A DNA stretch of 64,000 bases from Bacillota bacterium (GTDB lineage: Bacteria; Bacillota; Limnochordia; Limnochordales; Limnochordaceae), in contig PIUA01000027.1 in assembly GCA_017577405.1 (NCBI GenBank), positions 1-64,000 of the forward strand. Reading direction: 5' to 3'. Each line of letters begins with the position of its first letter. The stretch's first letter is position 1. The position numbers were made by a program, and so were the translations under genes. Below the pieces are notes generated by a model. The model worked only from the letters and a program-made list of their open reading frames with translations. It was not told the origin of the DNA and did no database searches. This document shows positions 17,982 through 25,601 of this stretch, in pieces.

Positions 17982-18860
17982 TTACCAACCGAGCTCGAGA
18001 CCGACCCGGTAGCGCGGGTCGCTTTCATAGCCCCACTCCAAACGCAGGTGCCCGAGGCTGACGCCCAGGGTGCCGCCCCACCCAGCGCGCTCGCCCGTCT
18101 CCAGATCCATCTGGTACCCCAGGGCGAGCCTCAGGGTGGGGCCCACGGGGAGCCGGAGGCCCACCCGACCCATCAAGCCTCCCTCATCATCCAGATCCGC
18201 ATCGGCCACCCCCAGGGCGAGCTGGGCCCCTTCCAAGAGGGTCCCCTGCAGGGGGGTGGCGGTGACGGTGATGCCGGCCAGGCCCCGCCCCGGAAGGGCC
18301 TCCCCCGATCGGAGGGGCAGGTCCAGGCCGCTGACACCCAGACTGACCCACGGTGTCGGGTGCCAGGCCAGGCCGGCGTCCAAGGTCCAGCGGCCGCTCC
18401 CATCGGCCGTCCGGGTCCAGACGGGGCGGATCCCCAGGGCGGCCGCTCCCAGACGGCCCGCGACCGCGTAGGAGAGGCTCACCGATTCCCCCGCAGCCCG
18501 GGGCTGGGCGGTCACCACCAAGCCACCGGCCAGGGTGATGCCCGGGTCCAGGAGGGTCAGGCCGTACAGGGGCCCCGAGCCCACCCCTTCCTGGGGGAGG
18601 CTGACCCAGAGGCCCACGGCTGCCTGGCCCAGCTCGGTGGCCGCGGCCGGGTTGAGGAACACGGCTTGGCTTTCGCCGGAAGCGCCGGTCACGTCGGGGA
18701 AGGGGGCGAGGGCCAGATCCCCCGGCTGGGCCAGGCTGGCCGCCGGCACGAGGAGCCAGGCCGCCAGCAGGAGGGCGGGCACCGCCCAGGGGGTGCTGCG
18801 CCGCCGGCCTGCCCGGAGCCGATCTCGATCGAGCCTAGGAGCTGGGGTGTCTCGCCGCAT
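17982..18860 (-). CDS. Predicted outer-membrane beta-barrel protein
   Basis: 292 residues; ATG at 18860 with GGAGGAGG seven bases upstream. A signal peptide (VPALLLAAWLLVPAASLAQ) follows a basic leader. The mature protein begins with FLNPAAATELG, a pattern seen in PorV/TraF-like barrels, then alternating strands with glycine and aromatic belts (GLTLLDPGITLAGGLVV, AGLAWHPTPWVSLGVSG, LRLALGYQM) and ends with a barrel-type strand, GLELGW. It starts 15 bp after the broken secretin gene, in the same direction, so the two were probably one operon. No specific family assigned. Confidence 0.75.
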   Translation of the reverse strand: MRRDTPAPRLDRDRLRAGRRRSTPWAVPALLLAAWLLVPAASLAQPGDLALAPFPDVTGASGESQAVFLNPAAATELGQAAVGLWVSLPQEGVGSGPLYGLTLLDPGITLAGGLVVTAQPRAAGESVSLSYAVAGRLGAAALGIRPVWTRTADGSGRWTLDAGLAWHPTPWVSLGVSGLDLPLRSGEALPGRGLAGITVTATPLQGTLLEGAQLALGVADADLDDEGGLMGRVGLRLPVGPTLRLALGYQMDLETGERAGWGGTLGVSLGHLRLEWGYESDPRYRVGLELGW

Positions 18861-18875
18861 GCCAGGGCCTCCTCC

Positions 18876-19759
18876 TTACGGGGTCAACAGCCGGGGCGTG
18901 ATGATCACCAGCACCTCGGACGCGGTCCGCCGTTCCTTGGTGGACGAGAAGAGGAAGCGGAGGAGGGGCAGATCCCCCAAGACCGGCACCCGGGTCGTCA
19001 CCTGTTCCTCGCTCTCCTGGACCAGACCGCCCAGGGCCAGGGTCTCGCCATCCCGCAACCGCCGGGCTCGTTCTTGAGCTGCCAGTCGAGCCCCAGCTCT
19101 TTGCGCCCTTCTTCGGAGACTTCGGTGACGATGGCCTCGATGGCCACCTGGGGGAGAGGCTGATCCACTTGGGCCAGGTCGGCCTCGATCCGCTCCAGGA
19201 GGTCCGGCGGCGCGGTGATGAGGGCCGTGTTGGTCTCGGGATCGAAGCGGACGTAGTTGGCGTAGTACTCCGAGACCAGCCGGCGGGCCTGGTCGGCGGT
19301 GGCGTGGTTGAGGCGGACGAGCCGGGTCTGGGTAAGCTGGCTGAAGATGGGGCTGCTCCGGTCCGCCTTGCCCACCAGGTAGGTGGTCTCATCCAGCTTC
19401 ACGTAGGTGAAGCCGCCCGGGGCCAGGATCATCTGGAGGGCCTGTTCAAAGGGCACCTCGTTCAACTCGAGGGTGACGAAGCCCTGGACGCCCGGGTCGG
19501 TCAGGACGTTCACCCCCGCCTGCATGGCGATGTCCTGCAGGGCCTGGGTGATGAAGGTCTCGACGAAAATGTTGGAGACGCGCGGTGGCTCCGCGACCGC
19601 AGGGCTTTGGGGAGGGGCCAGGCCCACGTCCTCGGGGAGGCCCGCGAGGAACGACGGATCTCTCCCTTGGGCCGCCCCCGGGGAGGGGCATGCGGTGGCG
19701 ATCACCAGAGCGACCAATACTGCTCCCCACCGCTGCCAGCCATGGTCCTTCCAGCGCAT
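18876..19759 (-). pseudogene. Secretin (PilQ/GspD-like) with internal out-of-frame deletion
   Basis: Start ATG 19759 (GGAGGT upstream), signal peptide (GAVLVALVIATACPSPGAA), N0/STN-like segment (LQDIAMQAGVNVLTDPGV ... FTYVKL), N1 domain (ARRLVSEYYANYVRFDPETN), then the beginning of the secretin core (VAIEAIVTEVSEEGRKELG). Right after LDWQLKNE the frame is lost near 19060-19070. The next frame continues at once with the end of a secretin core, RDGETLALGGLVQESEEQVT ... LVIITPRLL, stopping at 18876. Around 100 residues of the membrane-spanning core that normally lie between these motifs are missing. As it stands the gene cannot make a pore. Sequencing or assembly error is possible. Confidence 0.8.
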
Positions 19760-19829
19760 ACCTGCAGCACCTCCGTCGATCCAGCTCCGGTGCCGGTGGG
19801 GGACCGGCAGCCCGGGTTCACGGCCCAAG

Positions 19830-19934
19830 TCAGCTCCCCTCCGATACCGGACCCTCTCCGGGCGAGGCCCCCTGGGCCAGGGTGATGATCCTTTCCTGGA
19901 CCAGCGGGGGTCCATCGGGATAGCGGACGGTCAC
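19830..19934 (-). CDS. Possible 34-codon open frame (remnant or small gene)
   Basis: GTG at 19934 overlaps the stop of the upstream gene (GTGA) and reads VTVRYPDGPPLVQERI and on to a TGA at 19830. The residue pattern looks protein-like (alternating strand VTVRY, turn PDG) and the frame is open for 16 codons further upstream. There is no clear ribosome-binding site. It lies directly before the broken secretin gene, so it may be the tail of a decayed secretion or pilus gene. Confidence 0.25.
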   Translation of the reverse strand: MTVRYPDGPPLVQERIITLAQGASPGEGPVSEGS

Positions 19935-20566
19935 CCGAATTGGATCCGCTGCCAGATCTTCACGCTCTGGCCGTAGTGGAGCTCATTGGAGTTGGGAATG
20001 ACCAGGGGCTCCTGGTTGAGGTCGGCGGCCCGGACCCAACCCCGGGCGTTGGCTTCATCAAAGGTGTCGCCGTAGCTGTACCAGGTCTCGATGGTGTCCT
20101 GGGTGCCCTCGGGAACGTCGGGGCCCAGGTACTGGAGGTCGCCGAAGTCAGCGAAGAAGACCACGACGTCGTTGTTGCTCTTGATGGTGAAGCCGAGGGA
20201 GTCGGAGGCGTACTCACCGGGCTTGAGGATGCGCCAGTCCTTGCGGGTTCCCGTCAGGCTCCACTCGAGCCACTGGGCGAGGGAGGCATGGCTGGTGAAG
20301 GTGAAGTCCCAATAGGCCTTATTGCAGCTGCCTTGGGTGGGCAAGGAGTTCCACGACCGGGCCCGCTGGGTGGCATTGCTCAGGCCGATGGACTGCCACT
20401 CGGCTCCGTCGTCCGGCTCGCCCGTGGTCGTGAGGGGCCGGTAGTAGACCTCGACCTCCTGAGCGCCAGGCGGCAATGCTTCGCCGTTGGGGTTGTAGGC
20501 CGCGACGCTCCCCGCCAGAGCGAGGCAGAGAGCGCCCGTCAGCACGAAGGCCACCTTGCTCCGCAT
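19931..20566 (-). CDS. Secreted protein of unknown function
   Basis: 211 residues from the ATG at 20566, where a clean signal peptide begins (KVAFVLTGALCLALAGSVAA); AGGAG is 11 bases upstream. The mature part is rich in Trp, Tyr, Asp and Asn (WNSLPTQGSCNKAYWDFTFT) and predicted mostly beta. It shares the motif TRKDWRxxKPG with the neighbouring secreted protein 20655-21407, followed here by a strand-rich segment (SLGFTIKSNNDVVVFFADF). Two features, the low isoelectric composition and the aromatic content, suggest an extracellular or surface protein. Not recognised as a known family. Confidence 0.65.
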   Translation of the reverse strand: MRSKVAFVLTGALCLALAGSVAAYNPNGEALPPGAQEVEVYYRPLTTTGEPDDGAEWQSIGLSNATQRARSWNSLPTQGSCNKAYWDFTFTSHASLAQWLEWSLTGTRKDWRILKPGEYASDSLGFTIKSNNDVVVFFADFGDLQYLGPDVPEGTQDTIETWYSYGDTFDEANARGWVRAADLNQEPLVIPNSNELHYGQSVKIWQRIQFG

Positions 20567-20654
20567 GGCTTCACGAGCTCCTTTCCAATGAGTGATGATG
20601 CTCACGGTTGTGAGGCCGTCGCCTCGGTCGTGCTGTGGTCTCGGTCGTGCCGTT

Positions 20655-21407
20655 TCAACGCATGAAGAGGACCTTCAGCACCGGGTTCGTAGCGGCTCCA
20701 CCGCCGGATGGTCTGCCGGTCTCCCCTCCGCTGCCGGCTGCCCGCCGGCCAGGCTGGACCAGGGGCAGGGAGTGGGGCCGGTCACCATCGCCGGGCTTGC
20801 GGACCCGCCAGTCTTTCCGGGTGAAGGGCACCTCGACCCGGAGCCAGTGCCTCTCCGGAACGCGTACCGGGATGCAGGGGTGGGCGAAGCTGCCCCCCTT
20901 CCACCAGACGGTGAGGGCGGAGTCGAGACAGTACTGGCCTGGCTCGTGGTACTGTTGCTTCCCAGCGGGGTTGCGTCCGGTGCGGAGACGGAAGGTGAGG
21001 CTGGCCGATGCCCCACTGGGCAGGTCGCCGACGGACCAGAGGACCTGAGTGGCCCCCCGGCCTTGGCCGAGCCGGCGGACGTCCACGTGGCCCCGGGACC
21101 CCATGACGGACCGGGGGTCGATCTCCAACTCGGCCCCGTAGTTGTTCCGCAGGGCGACCTGCCGGACCGCGGCCAGGGAGGTGTTGGTCACCGTCCAGAC
21201 GACCTGCCACTCCACCTCTTCACCGAGGGGGACCAGCCAGAAGCCGTCAGCGTCTCGGACCACGCCGTCGGTGACCGCCTCGATCTCGTAGGTGACGACC
21301 AGGGGATGGGAGGCGGCCCCGGCCGGCACGGTGAGGAGGAGGCAAAGGAACGCGGCCCCCACCATGCCCAGGAGGTGTCCTGGAATCCTGCGTCCCTTGC
21401 CAGCCAT
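20655..21407 (-). CDS. Secreted protein with DUF11-like beta domain
   Basis: 250 residues from the ATG at 21407. Signal peptide (GMVGAAFLCLLLTVPAGAA), then a beta-sandwich region of the kind in DUF11/'conserved repeat' surface proteins (VEWQVVWTVTNTSLAAVRQV, LPSGASASLTFRLRTGRN). This is followed by TRKDWRVRKPG, shared with the protein at 19931-20566, and a Gly/Pro/Arg-rich tail of about 40 residues. Although the reading frame remains open to 22358, the part upstream of 21407 is proline-arginine junk typical of out-of-frame GC-rich DNA. Function unknown; probably surface-exposed. Confidence 0.65.
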   Translation of the reverse strand: MAGKGRRIPGHLLGMVGAAFLCLLLTVPAGAASHPLVVTYEIEAVTDGVVRDADGFWLVPLGEEVEWQVVWTVTNTSLAAVRQVALRNNYGAELEIDPRSVMGSRGHVDVRRLGQGRGATQVLWSVGDLPSGASASLTFRLRTGRNPAGKQQYHEPGQYCLDSALTVWWKGGSFAHPCIPVRVPERHWLRVEVPFTRKDWRVRKPGDGDRPHSLPLVQPGRRAAGSGGETGRPSGGGAATNPVLKVLFMR

Positions 21408-21562
21408 GCGGCTCACCCTCTCCCCGTGCTCCCAGCCGTGGGCAAGTATAGGGAAAGGGCGCCGGAGGCGACAATCGGCCAGGGGAGCACACCCCCTGGT
21501 CCCAGGGCCCTTGGCCGCCAGGACAACAAACTGACGTTCGATTGGGAGGCGATCGAGGGGGT

Positions 21563-22234
21563 CTAGGAGAGCTGGGGCTTGAGGAGCCCGCAGCGGACCG
21601 CCAGGAGGGCGGCTTGGGTCCGGTCCTCCACGCCCAGCTTCTGGAGGATCCGGGAGACGTGGGCTTTGGCGGTGCGGGTGGAACAGTGGAGGGCGGCGGC
21701 GATCTCCTTGTTGCTCAGTCCCTGGGTGAGAAGGGCCAGGGTTTCCAGCTCCCTGGGGGTCAGGGCCGTCCGGGGCCCTGTCGGCCGGGGCACCCAGGCC
21801 TGGAGGAGGGAGGAGACCAGGTGGGGGGCGGCGGCGGGGTGGAGGTAGGTCTCCCCCCGGCCGACGGCCCTGATGGCCCGTTCCAACTCGTGGGCGACGT
21901 GGTCTTTCCGCAGGTACCCCCTGGCCCCGGCCTCCAGAGCCCGCAGGGCGTAGGGCTCGTCGGGCAGGACGCTGACCACCAGAACCCCGCCGGTGAACCC
22001 CCGGTGGATGAGGCCCCGGGTCAGGTCGAGGCCGTCGGCGGTCCCCAGCTGGAGGTCGACCAGCACCACCCGGGGCTGGAGGGCGAAGGCGTGCTCCAGG
22101 GCGGCTTCGGGCGAGGCGGCCTCGCCCACCAGGCGGATGCTGGGAGCCAAGCTCTCCAGGAGGCTCCGGTAGGCGTGGCGGGCCAGGGGATCGTCCTCCA
22201 CAAGGAGGACGGTGGTGGGCAGGCTGGTGGCCAC
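21563..22234 (-). CDS. NarL/LuxR-type response regulator (second copy)
   Basis: 223 residues from the GTG at 22234, seven bases after GGGAGGTG; the frame is open to 22522 but only as low-complexity sequence. Receiver pocket LVEDD at 11-15, phosphorylation site Asp60 in VLVDLQLG, SVLPDEPY, then the LuxR HTH (LTPRELETLALLTQGLSNKE, TAKAHVSRILQKLGVEDRTQ). It is strongly similar over its whole length to the regulator at 16097-16825 and has no kinase of its own nearby, so the soluble kinase at 16900-17670 may drive both. Confidence 0.9.
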   Translation of the reverse strand: MATSLPTTVLLVEDDPLARHAYRSLLESLAPSIRLVGEAASPEAALEHAFALQPRVVLVDLQLGTADGLDLTRGLIHRGFTGGVLVVSVLPDEPYALRALEAGARGYLRKDHVAHELERAIRAVGRGETYLHPAAAPHLVSSLLQAWVPRPTGPRTALTPRELETLALLTQGLSNKEIAAALHCSTRTAKAHVSRILQKLGVEDRTQAALLAVRCGLLKPQLS

Positions 22235-22538
22235 AACGGTCACCTCCCAGGCACGGGGCCGCCAGCCCAGCCGGGTGAGCCGCGGCCGCCTGAGCCGCGC
22301 CCGGGCCCCTGGACCTCCCGGGCGGCGAGAAGCGGGGTGTGCCCCAAACTGAGCACAACGTGGCCCCGAAATCGTTTCAGTCTTCGGATGAATCCCGTAT
22401 TGGGAGTCTACGCCGGGACCCCGGGCCCCTCCTCCTCCGGCGGACGTTTCTGGGAGAGGCGGGCTGGGGGACGGAAAGGCCAGCGGAGAAGGGCGGGCCC
22501 GCCAGGGCCCGCCCCGCCTCAACCTGGAACGCCTCGGG
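22235..22538. other. Intergenic region, 304 bp
   Basis: Leader of the second response regulator and trailer of the OMP gene ending at 22539. It holds the 24-base perfect hairpin at 22491-22514 and an AT-richer stretch at about 22365-22420 that may contain the regulator's promoter. I could not fix boxes. Confidence 0.45.
22491..22514 (-). terminator. Perfect 10-bp GC hairpin after OMP gene 22539-23300
   Basis: GGGCGGGCCC-GCCA-GGGCCCGCCC. It lies 25 bp downstream of the leftward stop codon and is followed on that strand by TTCTCC. Likely terminator, though without a long T-run. Confidence 0.55.
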
Positions 22539-23300
22539 CTAGAAGCCGATGGCCAGGCCGCCGTAGAAGCCCGAACGGGTCACATCCCGGCTGATGGCGC
22601 CCTGGAAGGCCACGGCCCGGAGGGTGTCGGCCCGGTAGCCTGCCTGGAGGGAGATGGTGGGGGAGAGGAAGTACCGGGCCTGGAGGTCGTAGCCCAGGAA
22701 GAAGAGCCGGTGGGGGTCCATGGCGTTCATGGTCTCGTCGGTCCACCGGGCCCAGGGTGTGGCCCGCAGGCTGGCCCCCACCGCCAGCTGGTTGGTGACA
22801 GCCAGGCGGGTCTCCAACCCCAGCCCCCAGCCGGCCGCCTCAAAGGGGATCTGCTCGTCGGCCCCGTCGGTGGCCCACTGCCAGGAGACCGCCTGGTGGA
22901 TCAGGCCCAGGGCGACGGGCCAGGGGCTCAGGCCGGCCCACGCCTCGGCCCGGAGCAGGTGGCTGGCGGGCCGGGACGGATCCCGGTCGGCGGGAATCCG
23001 GTTGGCCTCGGTGACCAGGCGGAACTCGGTGCCCGGGGCGAGGCTCAGGGCGGTGGTGATGGCGGTCGTCTCCAGGGGGACATCGAAGGACGCGGTCATG
23101 CCGTCCACGTTGGAGCGGTAGCTGTCCACCAGCCGGTCTTGGCCCCGGTTCACCTCCATGAAGGAGCTGACCGCGCCAGCCTGGGGCGTTGCCGCGGCGA
23201 GGAGCCCGGCCACCAGCAGGCAGACGGTGAGGATGTGGAGCCCAGGCCCGGGCTGGCCGGTCCGGGGCAGGCTCCTGGTTTCGGGCGCCGTGGTGCGCAT
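22539..23300 (-). CDS. Predicted outer-membrane beta-barrel protein
   Basis: 253 residues, ATG at 23300 with AAGGAGGT about ten bases upstream. Signal peptide ILTVCLLVAGLLAAATPQAGA. The mature part alternates polar and non-polar residues with many aromatics (WALGLIHQAV-like strands, FFLGYDLQARYFLSPTISLQ) and ends in Phe (GGLAIGF), the usual C-terminal aromatic signal recognised by the BAM machinery. It follows the other barrel gene (23332-24039) by 31 bp in the same direction. Family not identified. Confidence 0.75.
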   Translation of the reverse strand: MRTTAPETRSLPRTGQPGPGLHILTVCLLVAGLLAAATPQAGAVSSFMEVNRGQDRLVDSYRSNVDGMTASFDVPLETTAITTALSLAPGTEFRLVTEANRIPADRDPSRPASHLLRAEAWAGLSPWPVALGLIHQAVSWQWATDGADEQIPFEAAGWGLGLETRLAVTNQLAVGASLRATPWARWTDETMNAMDPHRLFFLGYDLQARYFLSPTISLQAGYRADTLRAVAFQGAISRDVTRSGFYGGLAIGF

Positions 23301-23331
23301 GGGTCACCCAACCTCCTTTGGGCTTTCGGCC

Positions 23332-24039
23332 TCAGAATTGGTAGGCCAGGCCGAGGGTGTACCCGCTCTGCTGGTACCCCCGCTCCTGGAGGCCCTCAGC
23401 CGGGTTGGGAATCTCGGTCTGCTCCTGGCGGTACCCGGCGTGGGCCTCCAGCCCCCGCCAGAGGTTGAGGCTGGCGCCTACCTGGAACTGGGTGTAGGTA
23501 CCCTGCCGGGTCTGGCCCGCCTCCAGCACCTCCGCCTGGGGCACGTGACGGACGGAACCCTCGAGGCGGACCCGCTTCGAGAGGTTCACCCCACCGGCCA
23601 CCAGGCCACCCAAGCCGGTCACCGTCACCGGCGAGTCCTCCCCTTCGGGAAGGACCGAGTAGACATAGGTGGGCCCGACGGCGGCCCCCAGGAGGGGCAG
23701 GCGGTAGGTGGCCTCCACCCGGTAGCCGGGCACGGGCCAGGTCGCCGCGCCGTCGGCCAGCCCGTCGACGGTCTGGGCCACCTGGTCGGGGGTGGTGGCC
23801 AGTTCACCGGCCACCGTCAGCCGGGGGGTGAGCTCCAGGCCGAACTGGGCCAGGAGCTGGGGCGCGGCCTCGCTGGTCCGGGTGATCTGGCTGCCCGCCC
23901 GGTCCTCCCGGGCCAGGCGGGACAGCCAGTATTCCATGGAAAGCTCTGGGCTGACGGCGAGGACTGCGGGTGCCCGCAGGCTGTAGGCCAGCGCCAGGGC
24001 CATGAGGGCGAAGAGAAGACGGCGGATACGTTGGAACAC
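23332..24039 (-). CDS. Predicted outer-membrane beta-barrel protein
   Basis: 235 residues from the GTG at 24039, which has AAGGGG eight bases upstream and places a standard signal peptide at the very start (RRLLFALMALALAYSLRAPAVLA). An ATG at 24075 is in frame and would add 12 residues. Mature sequence: amphipathic strands (GYRVEATYRLPLLGAAVGPT, VRLEGSVRHV, FQVGASLNLWRGLEAHAGYR) and a C-terminal LGLAYQF, a canonical last barrel strand with Phe. Followed by a second barrel gene in the same operon. Confidence 0.75.
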   Translation of the reverse strand: MFQRIRRLLFALMALALAYSLRAPAVLAVSPELSMEYWLSRLAREDRAGSQITRTSEAAPQLLAQFGLELTPRLTVAGELATTPDQVAQTVDGLADGAATWPVPGYRVEATYRLPLLGAAVGPTYVYSVLPEGEDSPVTVTGLGGLVAGGVNLSKRVRLEGSVRHVPQAEVLEAGQTRQGTYTQFQVGASLNLWRGLEAHAGYRQEQTEIPNPAEGLQERGYQQSGYTLGLAYQF

Positions 24040-24106
24040 CTGGTACACCCCTTCTGCGGCATAGATCTGTTCCATGTGGTCGCTCGACTTCAGGTGCGAC
24101 GTGGGG

Positions 24107-24146
24107 GTACCGGGACGGGAGCCGCCTGCGGGCAGCCCCCCGGTAC
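24107..24146. repeat. Inverted repeat GTACCGGG / CCCGGTAC
   Basis: Perfect 8-base arms 24 bases apart, in the 267-bp space between the leftward barrel gene and the rightward amidotransferase. It may be a regulatory or structural RNA element of either gene; nothing further is visible. Confidence 0.35.
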
Positions 24147-24306
24147 GCATGTGCAACCGAAGGCACAGACGCCTTCTCTTGGCATGGAAGGGCCTCCTGC
24201 CGGGGAGTCCTGGTGAGGCAGGGAAGACCTGGATGAGGGCGAAGCAGGCCCTGGAGGCGCCCAGCGGTCCGGAGCGCGGTTTGGCCGGGGAAGGAGGGCG
24301 GGCGCG

Positions 24307-25071
24307 GTGGAGCGACCGGTGATCGGGCTCAGCTGCGGACGGCGGGAGGACCAGAGCCAGGCCTTTCTTCATGTGGCCTACCTGGAGGCGGTGGCGGCGG
24401 CCGGCGGCCTGCCCGTGGTGCTCCCGCCCTTGGAGCCCGGGGGGCTGGACCTGGCCCAGGTGGCCGCCGCCCTCCTGGCCCGGGTGGATGGGCTGCTCTT
24501 GACGGGCGGCGATGACCTGGATCCCCGGCACTACGGCCAAGAGCCCGACCCCCGGCTGGGCTGGGTGGATCCGGATCGGGACGCGCTGGAGCTGGCCTTG
24601 GCCCAGGAGGCCCTCCGGCGCCGGACGCCGCTCCTGGCCATCTGCCGGGGTGTTCAGGTGCTCAACGTGGCCGCTGGGGGCGACCTCCACCAGGATCTGG
24701 GCGAGGTCGCCCGCCTCCAGCACAGCCAGCGGGCGCCCCGCTGGCACCGGAGCCACCCCGTTCGGGTCCACCCCGGCTCCCGGCTGGCCCAGCTCTTGGA
24801 CACGCCGGGCGGTGAGGTGGTTGTCAACAGCTTCCATCACCAGGCGGTCCGCCAGGTGGCCCCCGGGTTCCGGGCGGTGGCCCACGCCAGCGACGGGGTG
24901 GTGGAGGCCATCGAGCGGGCTGGGGAGGACCACTTCTGCGTGGGGGTCCAGTGGCACCCGGAGCACCTGGTGGGCCGGTGGCCCGAGCAGCGGGGGCTCT
25001 TCCGGGGGCTGGTGGAGGCGGCCCGGGTTGCGGCGGCACCGCACCGCGGTGAGAGGGGCATCATTCCGTAA
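24307..25071 (+). CDS. Class I glutamine amidotransferase-like hydrolase (PuuD / peptidase C26 family)
   Basis: 254-residue cytosolic hydrolase of the gamma-glutamyl-GABA hydrolase type. The nucleophile Cys is in LLAICRGVQVLN. The catalytic His and Glu are in QWHPE near the C-terminus, and VNSFHHQAV is the conserved substrate-pocket stretch. GTG start at 24307 with AAGGAGGG eight bases upstream. It leads into the tsaE-tsaB-rimI-tsaD run but has no known role in that pathway. No polyamine or GABA genes are near, so the substrate is open. Confidence 0.85.
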   Translation: MERPVIGLSCGRREDQSQAFLHVAYLEAVAAAGGLPVVLPPLEPGGLDLAQVAAALLARVDGLLLTGGDDLDPRHYGQEPDPRLGWVDPDRDALELALAQEALRRRTPLLAICRGVQVLNVAAGGDLHQDLGEVARLQHSQRAPRWHRSHPVRVHPGSRLAQLLDTPGGEVVVNSFHHQAVRQVAPGFRAVAHASDGVVEAIERAGEDHFCVGVQWHPEHLVGRWPEQRGLFRGLVEAARVAAAPHRGERGIIP

Positions 25072-25088
25072 GAGGAAGGGGGTTCCGG

Positions 25089-25601
25089 GTGGAGCGTTGG
25101 ACGTGGCGAAGCACCAGCCCTGAGGAGACCCTGGCCCTGGGCCGGTGGCTGGGCGAGCGGGCCCAAGCGGGGGATGTCTTCCTGATGGAGGGGGATCTGG
25201 GGGCGGGCAAGACCCTGATGACCAAGGGGATCGCCCTCGGCTTGGGGATCGACCCAGAGCAGGTGACCAGCCCCAGCTTCACCCTGATGCAGGTCCACCA
25301 CGGGCGGCTCCCCCTGTACCACATGGACCTCTACCGCCTGGAGCGGGCGGCCGACGTGGAGGCCCTGGGGCTGGAGGAGTTTTTGGAGGGGGACGGGGTG
25401 GCCGTCGTCGAGTGGGCGGCCCGCCTGCCTGAGGGCCTCCGGCCCGAAGAGGGGCTGGTGGTGCGCCTGGACGTGGTGGACGAGCAGGTCCGGGCGGTGG
25501 AGCTGGTGGCCCGGGGCCGCCGCATGGAAGGGCTCCTGGGCCAGCTGGCCATGGGTGAGGGGGTTCAGCAGGGACCGGATGACGAGCAGCGAAAGGAATA
25601 A
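25089..25601 (+). CDS. tsaE: tRNA threonylcarbamoyladenosine biosynthesis ATPase TsaE
   Basis: 170 residues. Cytosolic ATPase that works with TsaB and TsaD to put threonylcarbamoyl on A37 of ANN-reading tRNAs. Walker A GDLGAGKT at 35-42, TSPSFTLMQ switch region, and HMDLYRLE, the family's conserved H-D-YR motif. GTG start preceded by GAGGAAGGGGG. The gene overlaps tsaB by about 23 bases, and the full t6A set except tsaC is in this run. Confidence 0.93.
   Translation: MERWTWRSTSPEETLALGRWLGERAQAGDVFLMEGDLGAGKTLMTKGIALGLGIDPEQVTSPSFTLMQVHHGRLPLYHMDLYRLERAADVEALGLEEFLEGDGVAVVEWAARLPEGLRPEEGLVVRLDVVDEQVRAVELVARGRRMEGLLGQLAMGEGVQQGPDDEQRKE

Noticed and set aside
21408-22358. Upstream extension of the secreted protein ending at 20655
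   Set aside because: In-frame but Pro/Arg-rich junk that runs antiparallel through the response-regulator codons in another frame; a signal peptide begins at 21407.
24307-25071. Class I amidotransferase as the missing glutaminase for GuaA or HisF
   Set aside because: It is of the PuuD/C26 type, with the substrate motifs of gamma-glutamyl hydrolases rather than of GuaA or HisH, and lies 10 kb away; I cannot support the link.
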